Shown here piece by piece: positions 49,428-58,987 of a DNA stretch of 64,000 nucleotides. This DNA is from Clostridium sp. CCUG 7971. Its GTDB lineage: Bacteria > Bacillota > Clostridia > Peptostreptococcales > Peptostreptococcaceae. A program made the translations under genes and the position numbers. Numbering within the stretch: position 1 is the stretch's first letter; each line of letters starts with the position of its first letter. Location of the stretch: contig NZ_JAFFPK010000065.1 in assembly GCF_017590215.1 (NCBI RefSeq), positions 1-64,000 of the forward strand, in the 5' to 3' direction. The notes below the pieces were generated by a model. The model saw only the letters and a list, made by a program, of their open reading frames with translations, was not told the DNA's origin and did no database searches.

Positions 49428-50675
49428 ATGTCAAAATACGAAGAGAAAAGACAGTTAAAATGTTCATTCTGCGGTAAAAATCAAGAGCAAGTAAGAAGAT
49501 TAATTGCAGGTCCAAATGTTTATATATGTGATGAATGTGTGGAACTTTGTGATGAAATCATTCAAGAAGAAATAGAAGAAGCTGTAGAAGAGGATACAAC
49601 ATCATTACCAAAGCCTAAGGAAATGATGGAAATATTAAATGATTATGTAATAGGTCAAGAAAAAGCTAAAAAAGCTTTATCAGTAGCTGTATATAACCAT
49701 TACAAGAGAATCTATAGTAAGAAATCAACATCAAAAGATGTAGAAATACAAAAGAGTAATATACTTTTACTGGGACCAACAGGTTCAGGAAAAACTTTAT
49801 TAGCTCAAACTTTAGCAAAAACTCTTAATGTACCTTTTGCAATGGCAGACGCTACATCTTTAACAGAAGCAGGATATGTTGGTGAAGACGTTGAAAATAT
49901 TCTTTTAAAACTTATCCAAGCTGCTGATTTTGATATAGAAAAAGCTGAAAGAGGTATAATCTATATAGATGAAATCGATAAAATTGCTAGAAAATCAGAA
50001 AACCCATCTATAACTAGAGATGTTAGCGGTGAAGGGGTTCAACAGGCCCTTTTAAAAATATTAGAAGGTACAGTTGCTAATGTTCCGCCACAAGGTGGTA
50101 GAAAACATCCTCACCAAGAATTCTTAAAAATAGATACTACTAATGTATTATTTATACTAGGTGGAGCTTTCGATGGAATAGAAAAAATAATCCAAAAACG
50201 TGGTGGAGAAAAAACACTTGGATTTGGAGCTAAAATAGAAAGTAAAAAGGAAATTGATTTAGGTAAAATATATGCTCAAGTTTTACCAGAAGACTTACTA
50301 AAATTCGGTATAATACCAGAGTTTATAGGAAGAATTCCAGTTGTAGCAACTTTAGAATTATTAGATGAAGATGCTTTAATGAGAATATTACAAGAGCCTA
50401 AAAATGCCATAATCAAACAATATAAAAAATTACTAGAATTAGATGATGTCACTCTAGAGTTTGAAGAAGATGCTCTTCGTGCTATAGCTAAAAAAGCTAT
50501 AGATAGAAATACAGGAGCAAGAGGACTTAGAAGCATAGTAGAAAATACTATGATGGAAAGTATGTTTGAAGTTCCTTCTAGAGATGATATTAAAAAAGTT
50601 ATAGTAACTAAAGAAGCTGTAGATGATGGTGAACAACCAATTATAGTACTTAAAGATGAAGAAGAAAGTGCATAA
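49428..50675 (+). CDS. clpX: ATP-dependent Clp protease ATP-binding subunit ClpX
   Basis: ClpX, 415 aa, is the AAA+ unfoldase that feeds substrates to ClpP. It has an N-terminal four-Cys zinc-binding domain ([10 protein letters not shown] and ICDECVELC), Walker A GPTGSGKT (about 111-118), a pore loop GYVGED, Walker [12 protein letters not shown], the RKHPHQE loop and a C-terminal sensor-2 region (NTGARGLRS). The loop that docks on ClpP reads LGFGAKI instead of the more usual IGF, a common variant. Starts behind AAGAGGTG. Confidence 0.97.
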   Translation: MSKYEEKRQLKCSFCGKNQEQVRRLIAGPNVYICDECVELCDEIIQEEIEEAVEEDTTSLPKPKEMMEILNDYVIGQEKAKKALSVAVYNHYKRIYSKKSTSKDVEIQKSNILLLGPTGSGKTLLAQTLAKTLNVPFAMADATSLTEAGYVGEDVENILLKLIQAADFDIEKAERGIIYIDEIDKIARKSENPSITRDVSGEGVQQALLKILEGTVANVPPQGGRKHPHQEFLKIDTTNVLFILGGAFDGIEKIIQKRGGEKTLGFGAKIESKKEIDLGKIYAQVLPEDLLKFGIIPEFIGRIPVVATLELLDEDALMRILQEPKNAIIKQYKKLLELDDVTLEFEEDALRAIAKKAIDRNTGARGLRSIVENTMMESMFEVPSRDDIKKVIVTKEAVDDGEQPIIVLKDEEESA

Positions 50676-50679
50676 TAAA

Positions 50680-50743
50680 AAAAGGAGCTTTAAAAGCTCC
50701 TTTTATATTTAAAACATAGAAGTCAAATTGACTTCTTTTTTAA
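50680..50743 (+). terminator. Two consecutive terminators after clpX
   Basis: First hairpin: AAAAGGAGCTT (50680-50690) with AAGCTCCTTTT (50694-50704). Second: AGAAGTC (50718-50724) with GACTTCT (50730-50736), then TTTTTT. Together they insulate clpPX from lon. The remaining 265 bp up to lon are very A/T rich, with several TATAAT-like strings and no clear operator. Confidence 0.85.
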
Positions 50744-51022
50744 ATTTAAAAATATTTAATGGGTAAATACATATTAAGCGAGAATGAATATAATAACGTT
50801 GGTGATATGAGCAACTCAAATTTTGATTTAAAACTAAATCTTAAGGTATAATGAATATTATATAATTATAAAGTAGATAAACAAGTATATTACTAATCAT
50901 ATTATATAATAATAAAATAAGAACAAAATATGCTAAGAAATTTGCATTAATGTTGAAAATCAAGTATTGTAAATATATAATATATAAAGCGGTAAAATCT
51001 AGCACTTTAAGGAGTGATATTA

Positions 51023-53380
51023 TTGGAACAGAATTATGCTAAATTAGAACATGAATTACCGTTAATTCCGCTTAGAGGATTAGCGATATTCCCATACATG
51101 ATATTAAATTTTGATGTAGGTAGAGACTTATCACTTAAAGCTTTAGATGAAGCAATGTTAAAAGAAGAGTTAGTCTTCTTAACTTCTCAGAAAAAAGCAG
51201 AGGTAGATGAACCAACAGAAGAAGATTTTTATCATATAGGAACGATATGTAAAGTAAAGCAAATGATAAAATTACCAGGAGATACAGTGCGCGTATTAGT
51301 AGAAGGTATCTCTAGGGGTAGTGCAAAAGAAATAAAATTTGAAGATGGATACTTTAAAGCTAAAGTAGATGAAATAGTATTTGATGAAGAACATGCACAA
51401 GAGGATGTAGAGGTAGAAGCATTTGTAAGAAATGTATTTGATGCTTTTGAAGAATACATAAACATAGGAAACAGAGTTTCTCCTGAAATACTTATATCTT
51501 TATCAGAAACAGAAAATGTAGATAGATTTATAGATACTGTAGCTTCAAATATTTATTTAAAGTCTGATCAAAAACAAGAAGTATTAGAAACTTTTGACTT
51601 AAAAGAAAGATTAGAATTAATATATAAGATATTATTAGAAGAAATAGAAATTCTAAAGATAGAAAAAAAGATAACTCTAAAAGTAAAGAAACAAATGAAT
51701 AAAGTTCAAAAAGAATATTATCTTAGAGAACAACTAAGAGCAATTCAAAAAGAATTAGGTGAAGAAGAAGATATAAATTCTGAAGCAGATGAATACAGAG
51801 CTATGCTTAAGAAAATAAAAGCACCTAAGCAAACGAAGGAGAAAATAGAAAAAGAAATTACTAAATTCTCTAAATTATCTCCAATGTCTCCAGATGTATC
51901 TGTTCTTAGAGGATACTTAGATACAGTATTTTCGCTACCATGGAATAATGAAACTAGAGACAAATTAGATATAGTAGCTGCAAAAGAAATATTAGATAAT
52001 GAACATTATGGATTAGAAGAAGTTAAGGAAAGAATATTAGAGTACCTAGCTGTAAGAAAATTATCTAAATCACTAAAAGGGCCAATAATATGTTTAGTTG
52101 GACCTCCAGGAGTAGGTAAAACATCTATAGCAAAATCTATAGCAAATTCTTTAGGCAGAAAATTTGTAAGAATATCTTTAGGTGGAGTTAGAGATGAAGC
52201 TGAAATAAGAGGGCATAGAAGAACTTATGTAGGGGCTATACCAGGTAGAATAGTAAATGCTATGAAAGAAGCTAAAACTAAAAACCCTATAATGTTATTA
52301 GATGAAATAGATAAAATGGCAGCTGATTATAAGGGTGACCCTTCTGCTGCAATGTTAGAGGTATTAGACCCAGAACAAAATAAAGACTTTGTAGATCACT
52401 ACTTAGAGCTACCATTTGATTTATCAAAAGTATTATTTGTAACTACAGCAAATAGCTTAAGTACAATACCAAGACCTTTATTAGATAGAATGGAAATAAT
52501 ACAAGTATCAGGATATGTAGATGAAGAAAAGCTAAATATTGCTAAGAAGTACTTACTTCCAAAGCAAATGAAAGAAAATGCATTAAAAGATGGATTCATA
52601 AAAATAGATGATGAAATTATGAAAGAAATAATAAACTCTTATACTAGAGAAGCTGGAGTAAGAAGTTTAGAGAGAACATTAGGAAAATTATGCAGAAAAG
52701 TAGCTAAAAAATATGTAGAAGATTCATCTATTGAAGAAGTAGTTATTACTAGTTCAAACTTAGAAGAGTATCTTGGAAAAGATAAATATAGACATCAAAT
52801 GGCAGGTTTAAAACCAGAAGTAGGAACAGTTACAGGTCTTGCGTGGACAGCTGTAGGTGGTGAAACTCTTACAGTAGAAGTTAATGCGCTAAAAGGAAAA
52901 GGACAAATTGTTTTAACTGGAAAGCTTGGAGATGTTATGAAAGAATCTGCTAGAACAGCTATATCATATACAAGATCTATAGCAGAAAGATATAATGTAG
53001 ACCCAGAATTTTACCAAAATAAGGACATGCACATCCATATACCAGAAGGAGCAGTACCAAAAGATGGACCATCAGCAGGTATAACTATGGCTGTTGCTGT
53101 TATATCAGCTCTTTCTAATATACCTGTTTTAAATAATGTTGCTATGACAGGTGAAATAACTCTAAGAGGTAAAGTATTAGCCGTAGGTGGAGTAAAAGAA
53201 AAGCTATTAGCAGCACACAGAGCGGGAATAACTAAGGTATTATTACCTAAAGATTGCGAAGCAGATTTAGATGAAATACCTAGCAATGTAAAAGAAAAAA
53301 TGGAATTTGTGCTTGTTGAACATATGGATGAAGTATTAGAACATGCATTATTAAGGAATGGTGAAAGCAATGAAAATTAG
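51023..53380 (+). CDS. lon: ATP-dependent protease Lon
   Basis: LonA, 785 aa, is a cytosolic AAA+ serine protease for damaged and regulatory proteins. It has the N-terminal substrate-binding domain (LPLIPLRGLAIFPYM), a coiled-coil region (VQKEYYLREQLRAIQKELGE), Walker A GPPGVGKTS, Walker B MLLDEIDKM, and the C-terminal protease domain with catalytic Ser in PKDGPSAGITM and Lys in the GVKEKLLAAHRAG region. I place the start at TTG 51023, which has AAGGAGTGAT at 51009-51018. The GTG at 51014 is inside that site. The end overlaps engB by 11 bp, so the two are coupled. Confidence 0.97.
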   Translation: MEQNYAKLEHELPLIPLRGLAIFPYMILNFDVGRDLSLKALDEAMLKEELVFLTSQKKAEVDEPTEEDFYHIGTICKVKQMIKLPGDTVRVLVEGISRGSAKEIKFEDGYFKAKVDEIVFDEEHAQEDVEVEAFVRNVFDAFEEYINIGNRVSPEILISLSETENVDRFIDTVASNIYLKSDQKQEVLETFDLKERLELIYKILLEEIEILKIEKKITLKVKKQMNKVQKEYYLREQLRAIQKELGEEEDINSEADEYRAMLKKIKAPKQTKEKIEKEITKFSKLSPMSPDVSVLRGYLDTVFSLPWNNETRDKLDIVAAKEILDNEHYGLEEVKERILEYLAVRKLSKSLKGPIICLVGPPGVGKTSIAKSIANSLGRKFVRISLGGVRDEAEIRGHRRTYVGAIPGRIVNAMKEAKTKNPIMLLDEIDKMAADYKGDPSAAMLEVLDPEQNKDFVDHYLELPFDLSKVLFVTTANSLSTIPRPLLDRMEIIQVSGYVDEEKLNIAKKYLLPKQMKENALKDGFIKIDDEIMKEIINSYTREAGVRSLERTLGKLCRKVAKKYVEDSSIEEVVITSSNLEEYLGKDKYRHQMAGLKPEVGTVTGLAWTAVGGETLTVEVNALKGKGQIVLTGKLGDVMKESARTAISYTRSIAERYNVDPEFYQNKDMHIHIPEGAVPKDGPSAGITMAVAVISALSNIPVLNNVAMTGEITLRGKVLAVGGVKEKLLAAHRAGITKVLLPKDCEADLDEIPSNVKEKMEFVLVEHMDEVLEHALLRNGESNEN

Positions 53381-53981
53381 AAATGCAGAAATAACTATGA
53401 GTGCTGTAAATAAATCTCAGTACCCAGATGAAGGTATACCAGAAATAGCTTTAGTAGGTAGATCTAATGTTGGAAAATCATCGACAGTAAATACATTACT
53501 AAATAGAAGAAATTTTGCAAGAACTAGTCAGACTCCAGGTAAAACGAGGACTATAAATTTTTATCTTATAAATAATGAATTTTTCTTTGTGGATCTTCCG
53601 GGTTATGGGTATGCTAAAATAGCTAAATCTGAAAAAGAAAAATGGGGAGCGATAATGGAAAGATATTTACAAGAAAGAGATGAACTTTGTGCAATATTCT
53701 TACTTGTAGATATAAGACATGAGCCAACTAAGGATGATGTTATGATGTATGAATGGATAAAGCATTTTGGGTATAATTGTGTAGTTATAGCAACTAAAGC
53801 AGATAAAATATCTAGAGGTCAATATCAAAAACATATAAGTATAATCAGAAAAAAATTACAAATGGATCCTAATGAAAAAGTACTTCCGATTTCTTCTCTT
53901 AAGAAGACTGGTGTAGAAGAGATATGGAATGAAATAATAAATCAATATAATCAAAATGGTTATGAAATAACTGTAGATTAA
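53370..53981 (+). CDS. engB: Ribosome biogenesis GTPase EngB (YsxC/YihA)
   Basis: A 203-aa TrmE-Era-family GTPase needed for 50S subunit assembly. G1 is GRSNVGKSS, the switch I threonine is in GKTRTINF, G3 is DLPGYGYAK and G4 TKAD. I use ATG 53370, which gives the family-typical start MKIRNAEITMSAV and has GGTGA upstream; ATG 53358 is the alternative. It overlaps the 3' end of lon. lon-engB adjacency is conserved in Bacillus and clostridia. Confidence 0.95.
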   Translation: MKIRNAEITMSAVNKSQYPDEGIPEIALVGRSNVGKSSTVNTLLNRRNFARTSQTPGKTRTINFYLINNEFFFVDLPGYGYAKIAKSEKEKWGAIMERYLQERDELCAIFLLVDIRHEPTKDDVMMYEWIKHFGYNCVVIATKADKISRGQYQKHISIIRKKLQMDPNEKVLPISSLKKTGVEEIWNEIINQYNQNGYEITVD

Positions 53982-53982
53982 T

Positions 53983-54012
53983 AAAAAAGGGTAGATATAT
54001 CTACTCTTTTTT
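53983..54012 (+). terminator. Terminator after engB
   Basis: AAAAAAGGGTAGATA pairs with TATCTACTCTTTTTT around the centre at 53998, with one G-U pair, followed by T's. Confidence 0.88.
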
Positions 54013-54175
54013 TATCTATTAAGATATAATTTGGTAATAAAATTAATATATTAAAATATTTTGAAAATTTAAACAAAATTTAGAAATAATATTGCAATTT
54101 TTAGTATTAAATAGTACAATATGTAAAAATAGTAAATAAAAGTACGAAAATGAATTTCAAAAGGAGGTGTAAACT

Positions 54176-55531
54176 ATGAGTCAAAATGCTAATCAGCAAA
54201 AGCTGAGGAAGACAATCGGATTTAGTGCGGCTTTATCAACAGTGGTAGGGATGTTAATAGGTTCAGGGGTATTTTTTAAGCCTCAAGCTATATACTCTGC
54301 TACAAATGGAGGGCCTGGACTAGGATTATTAGCATGGCTAATAGGAGGGCTTGTGACTATTGCAGCAGGATTAACTGCAGCAGAGGTATCATCAAGTATA
54401 ATAAAACCAGGTGGATTAATGGTTTACTTAGAAGAAATATATGGAGAAAGAATCGGATTTTTAACAGGATGGATGCAAACTATATTATTTATACCAGCAA
54501 TAGCAGCCGCGTTAGGAATTATATTTGCCCAAGAAGCTGTAAGTATGATGGGCTTAAATAGTAAATATGTTATTATTATAGCGGTAAGTGTTATAGTGTT
54601 TATAGCAGCTCTTAACTCATTAGGAGCAAAATTTGGTGGAAGTATACAAACTATATCAACAGTGTGTAAATTATTACCATTAGCAATTATAATTATATTT
54701 GGGTTTACAAAAGGGGATTCATCATCTCAAATAATAACACCATTTGTAGGTGAAGGTGTAAATGTAGTAAGCGCTATTTCTCAGGTGCTTATAGCAACAT
54801 TATTTGCATATGATGGGTGGATATATGTAGGAGCATTAGCTGGAGAAATGAAAAATCCATCTAAACATTTACCTATGGCAATTGTTGGAGGTATATCTAT
54901 AGTTATGGCAGTTTATTTAATGATAAATGTAGCATATCTATTTGTAATACCAGCATCAGAGATGGCACCAGTAGGAGCGGCTCCGGCTACATTAGTTGCT
55001 CAGAAACTATTTGGAGCTTCAGGAGCTAAAATAATTAGTGTAGGGGTACTGATATCAGTATTTGGAACACTTAATGGATTTATATTAACAGGTGGAAGAA
55101 TACCATATATGATGGGATATGAAAAGAAAATACCATTATCTAATGTATTTTCTAAATTGAACAATAATGGTGTGCCTTTAAATGGAACGTGGTTAATAGC
55201 AGGATTAGCTATACTATATTCTTTAACAGGTCAGTTTAATTTACTATCTGATTTAGCAATATTTACTATATGGATATTCTATACAATGTTATTTGTAGGG
55301 GTTATGAAGCTTAGAAAGACTAAACCAAACATGAAAAGACCATATAAAGTTCCTTTATATCCAATAATACCTATGATAGCAACAATAGGTGGAATATTTG
55401 TAGTAATAAGTACTATTATTACTCAACCTCAAAATGCTATATCAGGTCTTATTATAACGATTATTGGTTTACCAGTTTACGAATATATGAAGAAAAAGAA
55501 TTCTAAATCAAGAAGAGAAACAATTGCATAA
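54176..55531 (+). CDS. APC-family amino acid permease
   Basis: A 451-aa amino acid transporter with 12 membrane segments and a basic C-terminal tail (KKKNSKSRRE). The first helix has the APC signature region (TVVGMLIGSGVFFKP), and the consensus around PGGLMVYLEE is also present. It resembles SteT/LAT-like exchangers, but the substrate cannot be fixed. AAAAGGAGGTG precedes the ATG. It is monocistronic between two terminators. Confidence 0.9.
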   Translation: MSQNANQQKLRKTIGFSAALSTVVGMLIGSGVFFKPQAIYSATNGGPGLGLLAWLIGGLVTIAAGLTAAEVSSSIIKPGGLMVYLEEIYGERIGFLTGWMQTILFIPAIAAALGIIFAQEAVSMMGLNSKYVIIIAVSVIVFIAALNSLGAKFGGSIQTISTVCKLLPLAIIIIFGFTKGDSSSQIITPFVGEGVNVVSAISQVLIATLFAYDGWIYVGALAGEMKNPSKHLPMAIVGGISIVMAVYLMINVAYLFVIPASEMAPVGAAPATLVAQKLFGASGAKIISVGVLISVFGTLNGFILTGGRIPYMMGYEKKIPLSNVFSKLNNNGVPLNGTWLIAGLAILYSLTGQFNLLSDLAIFTIWIFYTMLFVGVMKLRKTKPNMKRPYKVPLYPIIPMIATIGGIFVVISTIITQPQNAISGLIITIIGLPVYEYMKKKNSKSRRETIA

Positions 55532-55538
55532 TATATAT

Positions 55539-55567
55539 AAAAGACTACTTATATGGTAGTCTTTTTA
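55539..55567 (+). terminator. Terminator after the permease gene
   Basis: AAAAGACTAC (55539-55548) pairs with GTAGTCTTTT (55556-55565), with a 7-nt loop and T-run. Confidence 0.88.
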
Positions 55568-55695
55568 TTTTGAATAAAAATATAAAATAATAGAATTAAA
55601 ATTAAAAATATAAGCAAAATAAAATTGATAGTAACAAATTTGAAGCATAACTAATATTTTAGTATGGAGACGATTAATCATAGGGAGGAATTTAT

Positions 55696-56769
55696 ATGGA
55701 AGGTCAAACTAGAAAATTATTTCCAGGTGGTAACACTGCAAATGGATCATACAACTTTTTTAATTATATGATACCGGAAAATGTTAATAGAATATTTTGC
55801 TTAAAAGGTGGACCAGGAGTAGGTAAATCATCGCTTATGAAAAAGATAGCAAAAGAATTTATAGAAAAAGGATATGATGTAGAGTTACATCATTGTCCAT
55901 CAGATCCTAGCTCTTTAGACGGGGTAGTAATAAAAAAATTAGGTGTAGTATTATTAGATGGAACGGCACCTCATATCGTAGATCCTAAAGATCCAGGTGC
56001 TATAGATGAAATAGTTAATCTAGGAGAATATTGGAACTTAGAAGGATTAGAAAAAAATAAAGTAGAAATAGTAGAATGCGGAAAAGATATTAGTAGCTCA
56101 TTTAGAAGAGCATATAAATTCTTAAAAGCAGCTGAACCAATATACTATGATATAGAAGAAAAATATAAAGATTCTATGGATTATGGAAAGGTAAATTCGT
56201 TAACATCAGAATTTATAAATGATTTATTTAAAGATGTTAAATGTAGTGGGAATTATAAAAAAGAAAGACATTTATTTGGAACAGCTATAACTCCTGTAGG
56301 CCATTTAGATTATACAGATAGTATATTAAGCGAAGCTAGTAAGGTATATTATTTAAAAGGTGAAATAGGAACTGGTAAAACTACATTTTTACAAAAGGTA
56401 TATACTAAAGCTGTGGAGCTTGGATTAAATGTAGAAGTTTATCATTATCCATTAATAAAAGAAAAATTAGAAACAATATTAATAAAAGATTTAGGGATTG
56501 GAATAACATCTAGTAATTTATTTGAAGGTCAAAATAAGATTGATTTAGATAGTTGTATAAACAAAGAAAAATTAGAAAGATATAAAGAAGAAATAGAATT
56601 TGATAAAAAAGTATTTGATGAATTAGTAAATTATGCTATTTTAAACCTTAAAAAAGCTAAATCTAAACATGATGTAATAGAGGCTCATTATGTACCAAAT
56701 ATGAAATTTGACGAAATAGAAGAATTAAAATGCGAACTTATTGAAAGAATATTAAAATACGAAGATTAA
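55696..56769 (+). CDS. Duplicated P-loop ATPase of unknown role
   Basis: A 357-aa protein with two P-loop NTPase halves. The first Walker A is GGPGVGKSS (38-46) and the second is GEIGTGKTT (222-230). Both are followed by similar segments (GYDVELHHCPSDP versus GLNVEVYHYPLIK), so it is an internal duplication. It matches a clostridial and bacillar family with no established function. There is no membrane segment or nuclease motif. It is monocistronic, with a terminator after it, just upstream of the pilus cluster. Whether the neighbourhood is functional or accidental is unknown. Confidence 0.85.
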   Translation: MEGQTRKLFPGGNTANGSYNFFNYMIPENVNRIFCLKGGPGVGKSSLMKKIAKEFIEKGYDVELHHCPSDPSSLDGVVIKKLGVVLLDGTAPHIVDPKDPGAIDEIVNLGEYWNLEGLEKNKVEIVECGKDISSSFRRAYKFLKAAEPIYYDIEEKYKDSMDYGKVNSLTSEFINDLFKDVKCSGNYKKERHLFGTAITPVGHLDYTDSILSEASKVYYLKGEIGTGKTTFLQKVYTKAVELGLNVEVYHYPLIKEKLETILIKDLGIGITSSNLFEGQNKIDLDSCINKEKLERYKEEIEFDKKVFDELVNYAILNLKKAKSKHDVIEAHYVPNMKFDEIEELKCELIERILKYED

Positions 56770-56773
56770 ATAT

Positions 56774-56806
56774 AAAAGAATGAGGCTTAAAAGTCTCATT
56801 CTTTTT
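56774..56806 (+). terminator. Terminator before the pilus cluster
   Basis: AAAAGAATGAG (56774-56784) pairs with CTCATTCTTTT (56795-56805), with a 10-nt loop. Confidence 0.88.
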
Positions 56807-56906
56807 ACATATAGATAGAATATATATAGATATTTATTTGAAAGAATATTAAAATAAGTATAATGGAATTAATAAAGTGATTAAAAAATCATTTATAGGA
56901 GTAATT

Positions 56907-57590
56907 TTGTATGAAAAAAAATATGTGTTGATAATATTAACTAGTACTGTATTAGGTCTATTTATAGGCATAGGTTTAAAGGACTATAACTATAAAGATG
57001 GCGTTTATATGCCTAAGGATACGTTGGTAAAAAAAGAAGTAAAACAAGTTAATAAAAATATAAAAAAATTAAATAAGTCAAAAGAAAAATTAGAGGAAGA
57101 ACTATATGGCTTAAAGACTAAATATGAGGATAATGAAAAAATAGAAAAAATAGAAGATATTAAGTATATGCTGTCATATACAAATTTAAAAAATGAAGGA
57201 GTAATCATAAAAATAGATGCTTTAAATGAAGATACTGGAAATATAGCAAACTTTGTTGACTATAATAAAATTTTAATAAACTTAATCAATGAAATAAAGA
57301 TAAATGGAGGAGAATTTATATCTATAAATGACCAAAGAATAAACCAATATTCGGAGATAGTTTTAGCTGGAAGTCATATAAATATAAACTCTGTTCCAAT
57401 AGCTCCACCATATGAATTTAAAGTTATAGGAGACACTAAAAAGTTAGAACAATATATTGATAAAGATAGCCAGTATATAAAGAGTATAAAAAATAATTAT
57501 CCTTTAAAAATTGAAAAGAAAATTGAAAAAAATATATCTATGGAAAAAATGAATATTCCTAATAAATTAAGGTACATAGAAGGGAAGTAA
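56907..57590 (+). CDS. DUF881 family membrane-anchored protein
   Basis: A 227-aa protein with an N-terminal membrane anchor (YVLIILTSTVLGLFIGIGL), a Lys/Glu-rich coiled coil (about 35-75) and a C-terminal DUF881 domain (INEIKINGGEFISINDQRIN, SVPIAPPYEFKVIGD). I place the start at TTG 56907, where AGGAG is 5 nt upstream; GTG 56877 has no such site. DUF881 proteins occur near division and pilus genes but have no assigned function. It ends 4 bp before the probable pilB start, so it leads the pilus operon. The homologous position in related clostridial secondary pilus loci should be compared. Confidence 0.75.
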   Translation: MYEKKYVLIILTSTVLGLFIGIGLKDYNYKDGVYMPKDTLVKKEVKQVNKNIKKLNKSKEKLEEELYGLKTKYEDNEKIEKIEDIKYMLSYTNLKNEGVIIKIDALNEDTGNIANFVDYNKILINLINEIKINGGEFISINDQRINQYSEIVLAGSHININSVPIAPPYEFKVIGDTKKLEQYIDKDSQYIKSIKNNYPLKIEKKIEKNISMEKMNIPNKLRYIEGK

Positions 57591-57594
57591 AGTT

Positions 57595-58965
57595 ATTTTA
57601 AGTACTAGTAGTTTACTAGAAACATTAATCCCAGAAAAGTTAGCAGTTAAATACAATGTATTCCCAATTGAGATTAATGATAATAACTTAGTTGTAGGCA
57701 TTGAAAATGAAAACATGTATGCTTTGCAAGATTTAAAATTAGCCACAGGAATGAATATAATATTTGAGAAAAAAGATAAAGATACTATAAATAAAAAGAT
57801 AAGAATGTATTATAAGAATAATGTCAATTTAAATGAAGACTTTGCAAGAGATTTATTCAATAAAATTTTAGAAATATCTATAGATGAAAAAGCCAGTGAT
57901 ATCCACATAGAACCATTTAGCGAATTTTTAGTGATAAGGATGCGTGTAGATGGATACTTAAAGGAAGTTGAGCGCTATTCCATTGATATTTATCAATCAT
58001 TAATATCTATTATAAAACTTTCAGCATCTATGAATATTACAGAAAAAAGATTACCTCAAGATGGAAGAGTAGATGTGAATATAAATAATGAAGTTGTAGA
58101 TATAAGGGTATCTTCCATACCAACTGTATATGGTGAAAAAATAGTTCTAAGAATACTTAACAGAAAATCTTTTTTGAAAGATAAGAGAGAACTAGGTTTT
58201 TCTGATATGGCTATAAAAAGGATACATAATATAATAAATAAAACATCCGGGATATTATTAATAACAGGTTCTACAGGCAGCGGGAAAACAACTACAGTAT
58301 ATTCATTGCTAAATGATTTAAGAAATATAAGTAAAAATATTATGACTATAGAAGACCCTGTAGAATATAAGATGGACAGAATAAATCAAATTCAGGTTAA
58401 TAGTAAGTTAGGTTTAAGTTTTGATATAGGATTAAGGTCTATATTAAGGCAAGATCCAGATATTATTATGGTGGGTGAAATTAGAGATATAGAAACCGCT
58501 AAAATAGCCATAAGAGCAGCTACTACTGGACACTTAGTAATTAGTACTATGCATACTAAGGATGCTGTATCATCTATTGCTAGATTAATAGAAATGCAAA
58601 TACCAGCTTATTTAATAAATGCATCATTAATAGGCGTTATTTCTCAAAAATTAGTAAGAAAAGTATGTACAAAATGTAGCCATGATATATCAATAGTACA
58701 TAATCAAGACGAAGAGATAAGTACAAAAGTATCAAAAGGGTGTAGTGAGTGTGGATATACAGGGTATAGAGGAAGAACAGCTATTTATGAGATTTTAGAG
58801 ATAAACGAAAATATTAAAAAGTGTATAAAAAATATGAATGATGCAAGTACTATAAGAAAAGTAGCTATAGAAAATGGAATGATAACATTTGAAGATAGCT
58901 CTAAAAAATTAATTGAAGAAAGGTTAACAACTCTAGAAGAATGCATAATAGTAAATACTATGTAA
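57595..58965 (+). CDS. pilB: Type IV pilus assembly ATPase PilB (GspE family)
   Basis: The extension motor of the pilus. The full product is 456 aa if it starts at ATT 57595; the first ATG is 57715 (416 aa). Walker A GSTGSGKT is at about 225-232 (ATT numbering), with the Asp box TIEDPVEY, Walker B RQDPDIIMVGEIRD, His box GHLVISTMHTKDA and a C-terminal four-Cys zinc site (CTKC and CSEC). The frame between 57580 and 57715 is open, contains no ATG, GTG or TTG, and encodes a MshEN-like N-domain (LIPEKLAVKYNVFPIEI). AAGGGAAG at 57580-57587 is suitably placed for ATT. ATG 57715 has no ribosome-binding site. Hence ATT is my preferred start, with moderate confidence. Confidence 0.9.
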   Translation: MLSTSSLLETLIPEKLAVKYNVFPIEINDNNLVVGIENENMYALQDLKLATGMNIIFEKKDKDTINKKIRMYYKNNVNLNEDFARDLFNKILEISIDEKASDIHIEPFSEFLVIRMRVDGYLKEVERYSIDIYQSLISIIKLSASMNITEKRLPQDGRVDVNINNEVVDIRVSSIPTVYGEKIVLRILNRKSFLKDKRELGFSDMAIKRIHNIINKTSGILLITGSTGSGKTTTVYSLLNDLRNISKNIMTIEDPVEYKMDRINQIQVNSKLGLSFDIGLRSILRQDPDIIMVGEIRDIETAKIAIRAATTGHLVISTMHTKDAVSSIARLIEMQIPAYLINASLIGVISQKLVRKVCTKCSHDISIVHNQDEEISTKVSKGCSECGYTGYRGRTAIYEILEINENIKKCIKNMNDASTIRKVAIENGMITFEDSSKKLIEERLTTLEECIIVNTM

Positions 58966-58987
58966 TTAATCTATAAGGAGTTAATTG

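Noticed and set aside
50999..51018. CIRCE-like element before lon (AGCACT...GGAGTG)
   Set aside because: Only a partial match with wrong spacing; the right half is simply the lon ribosome-binding site.
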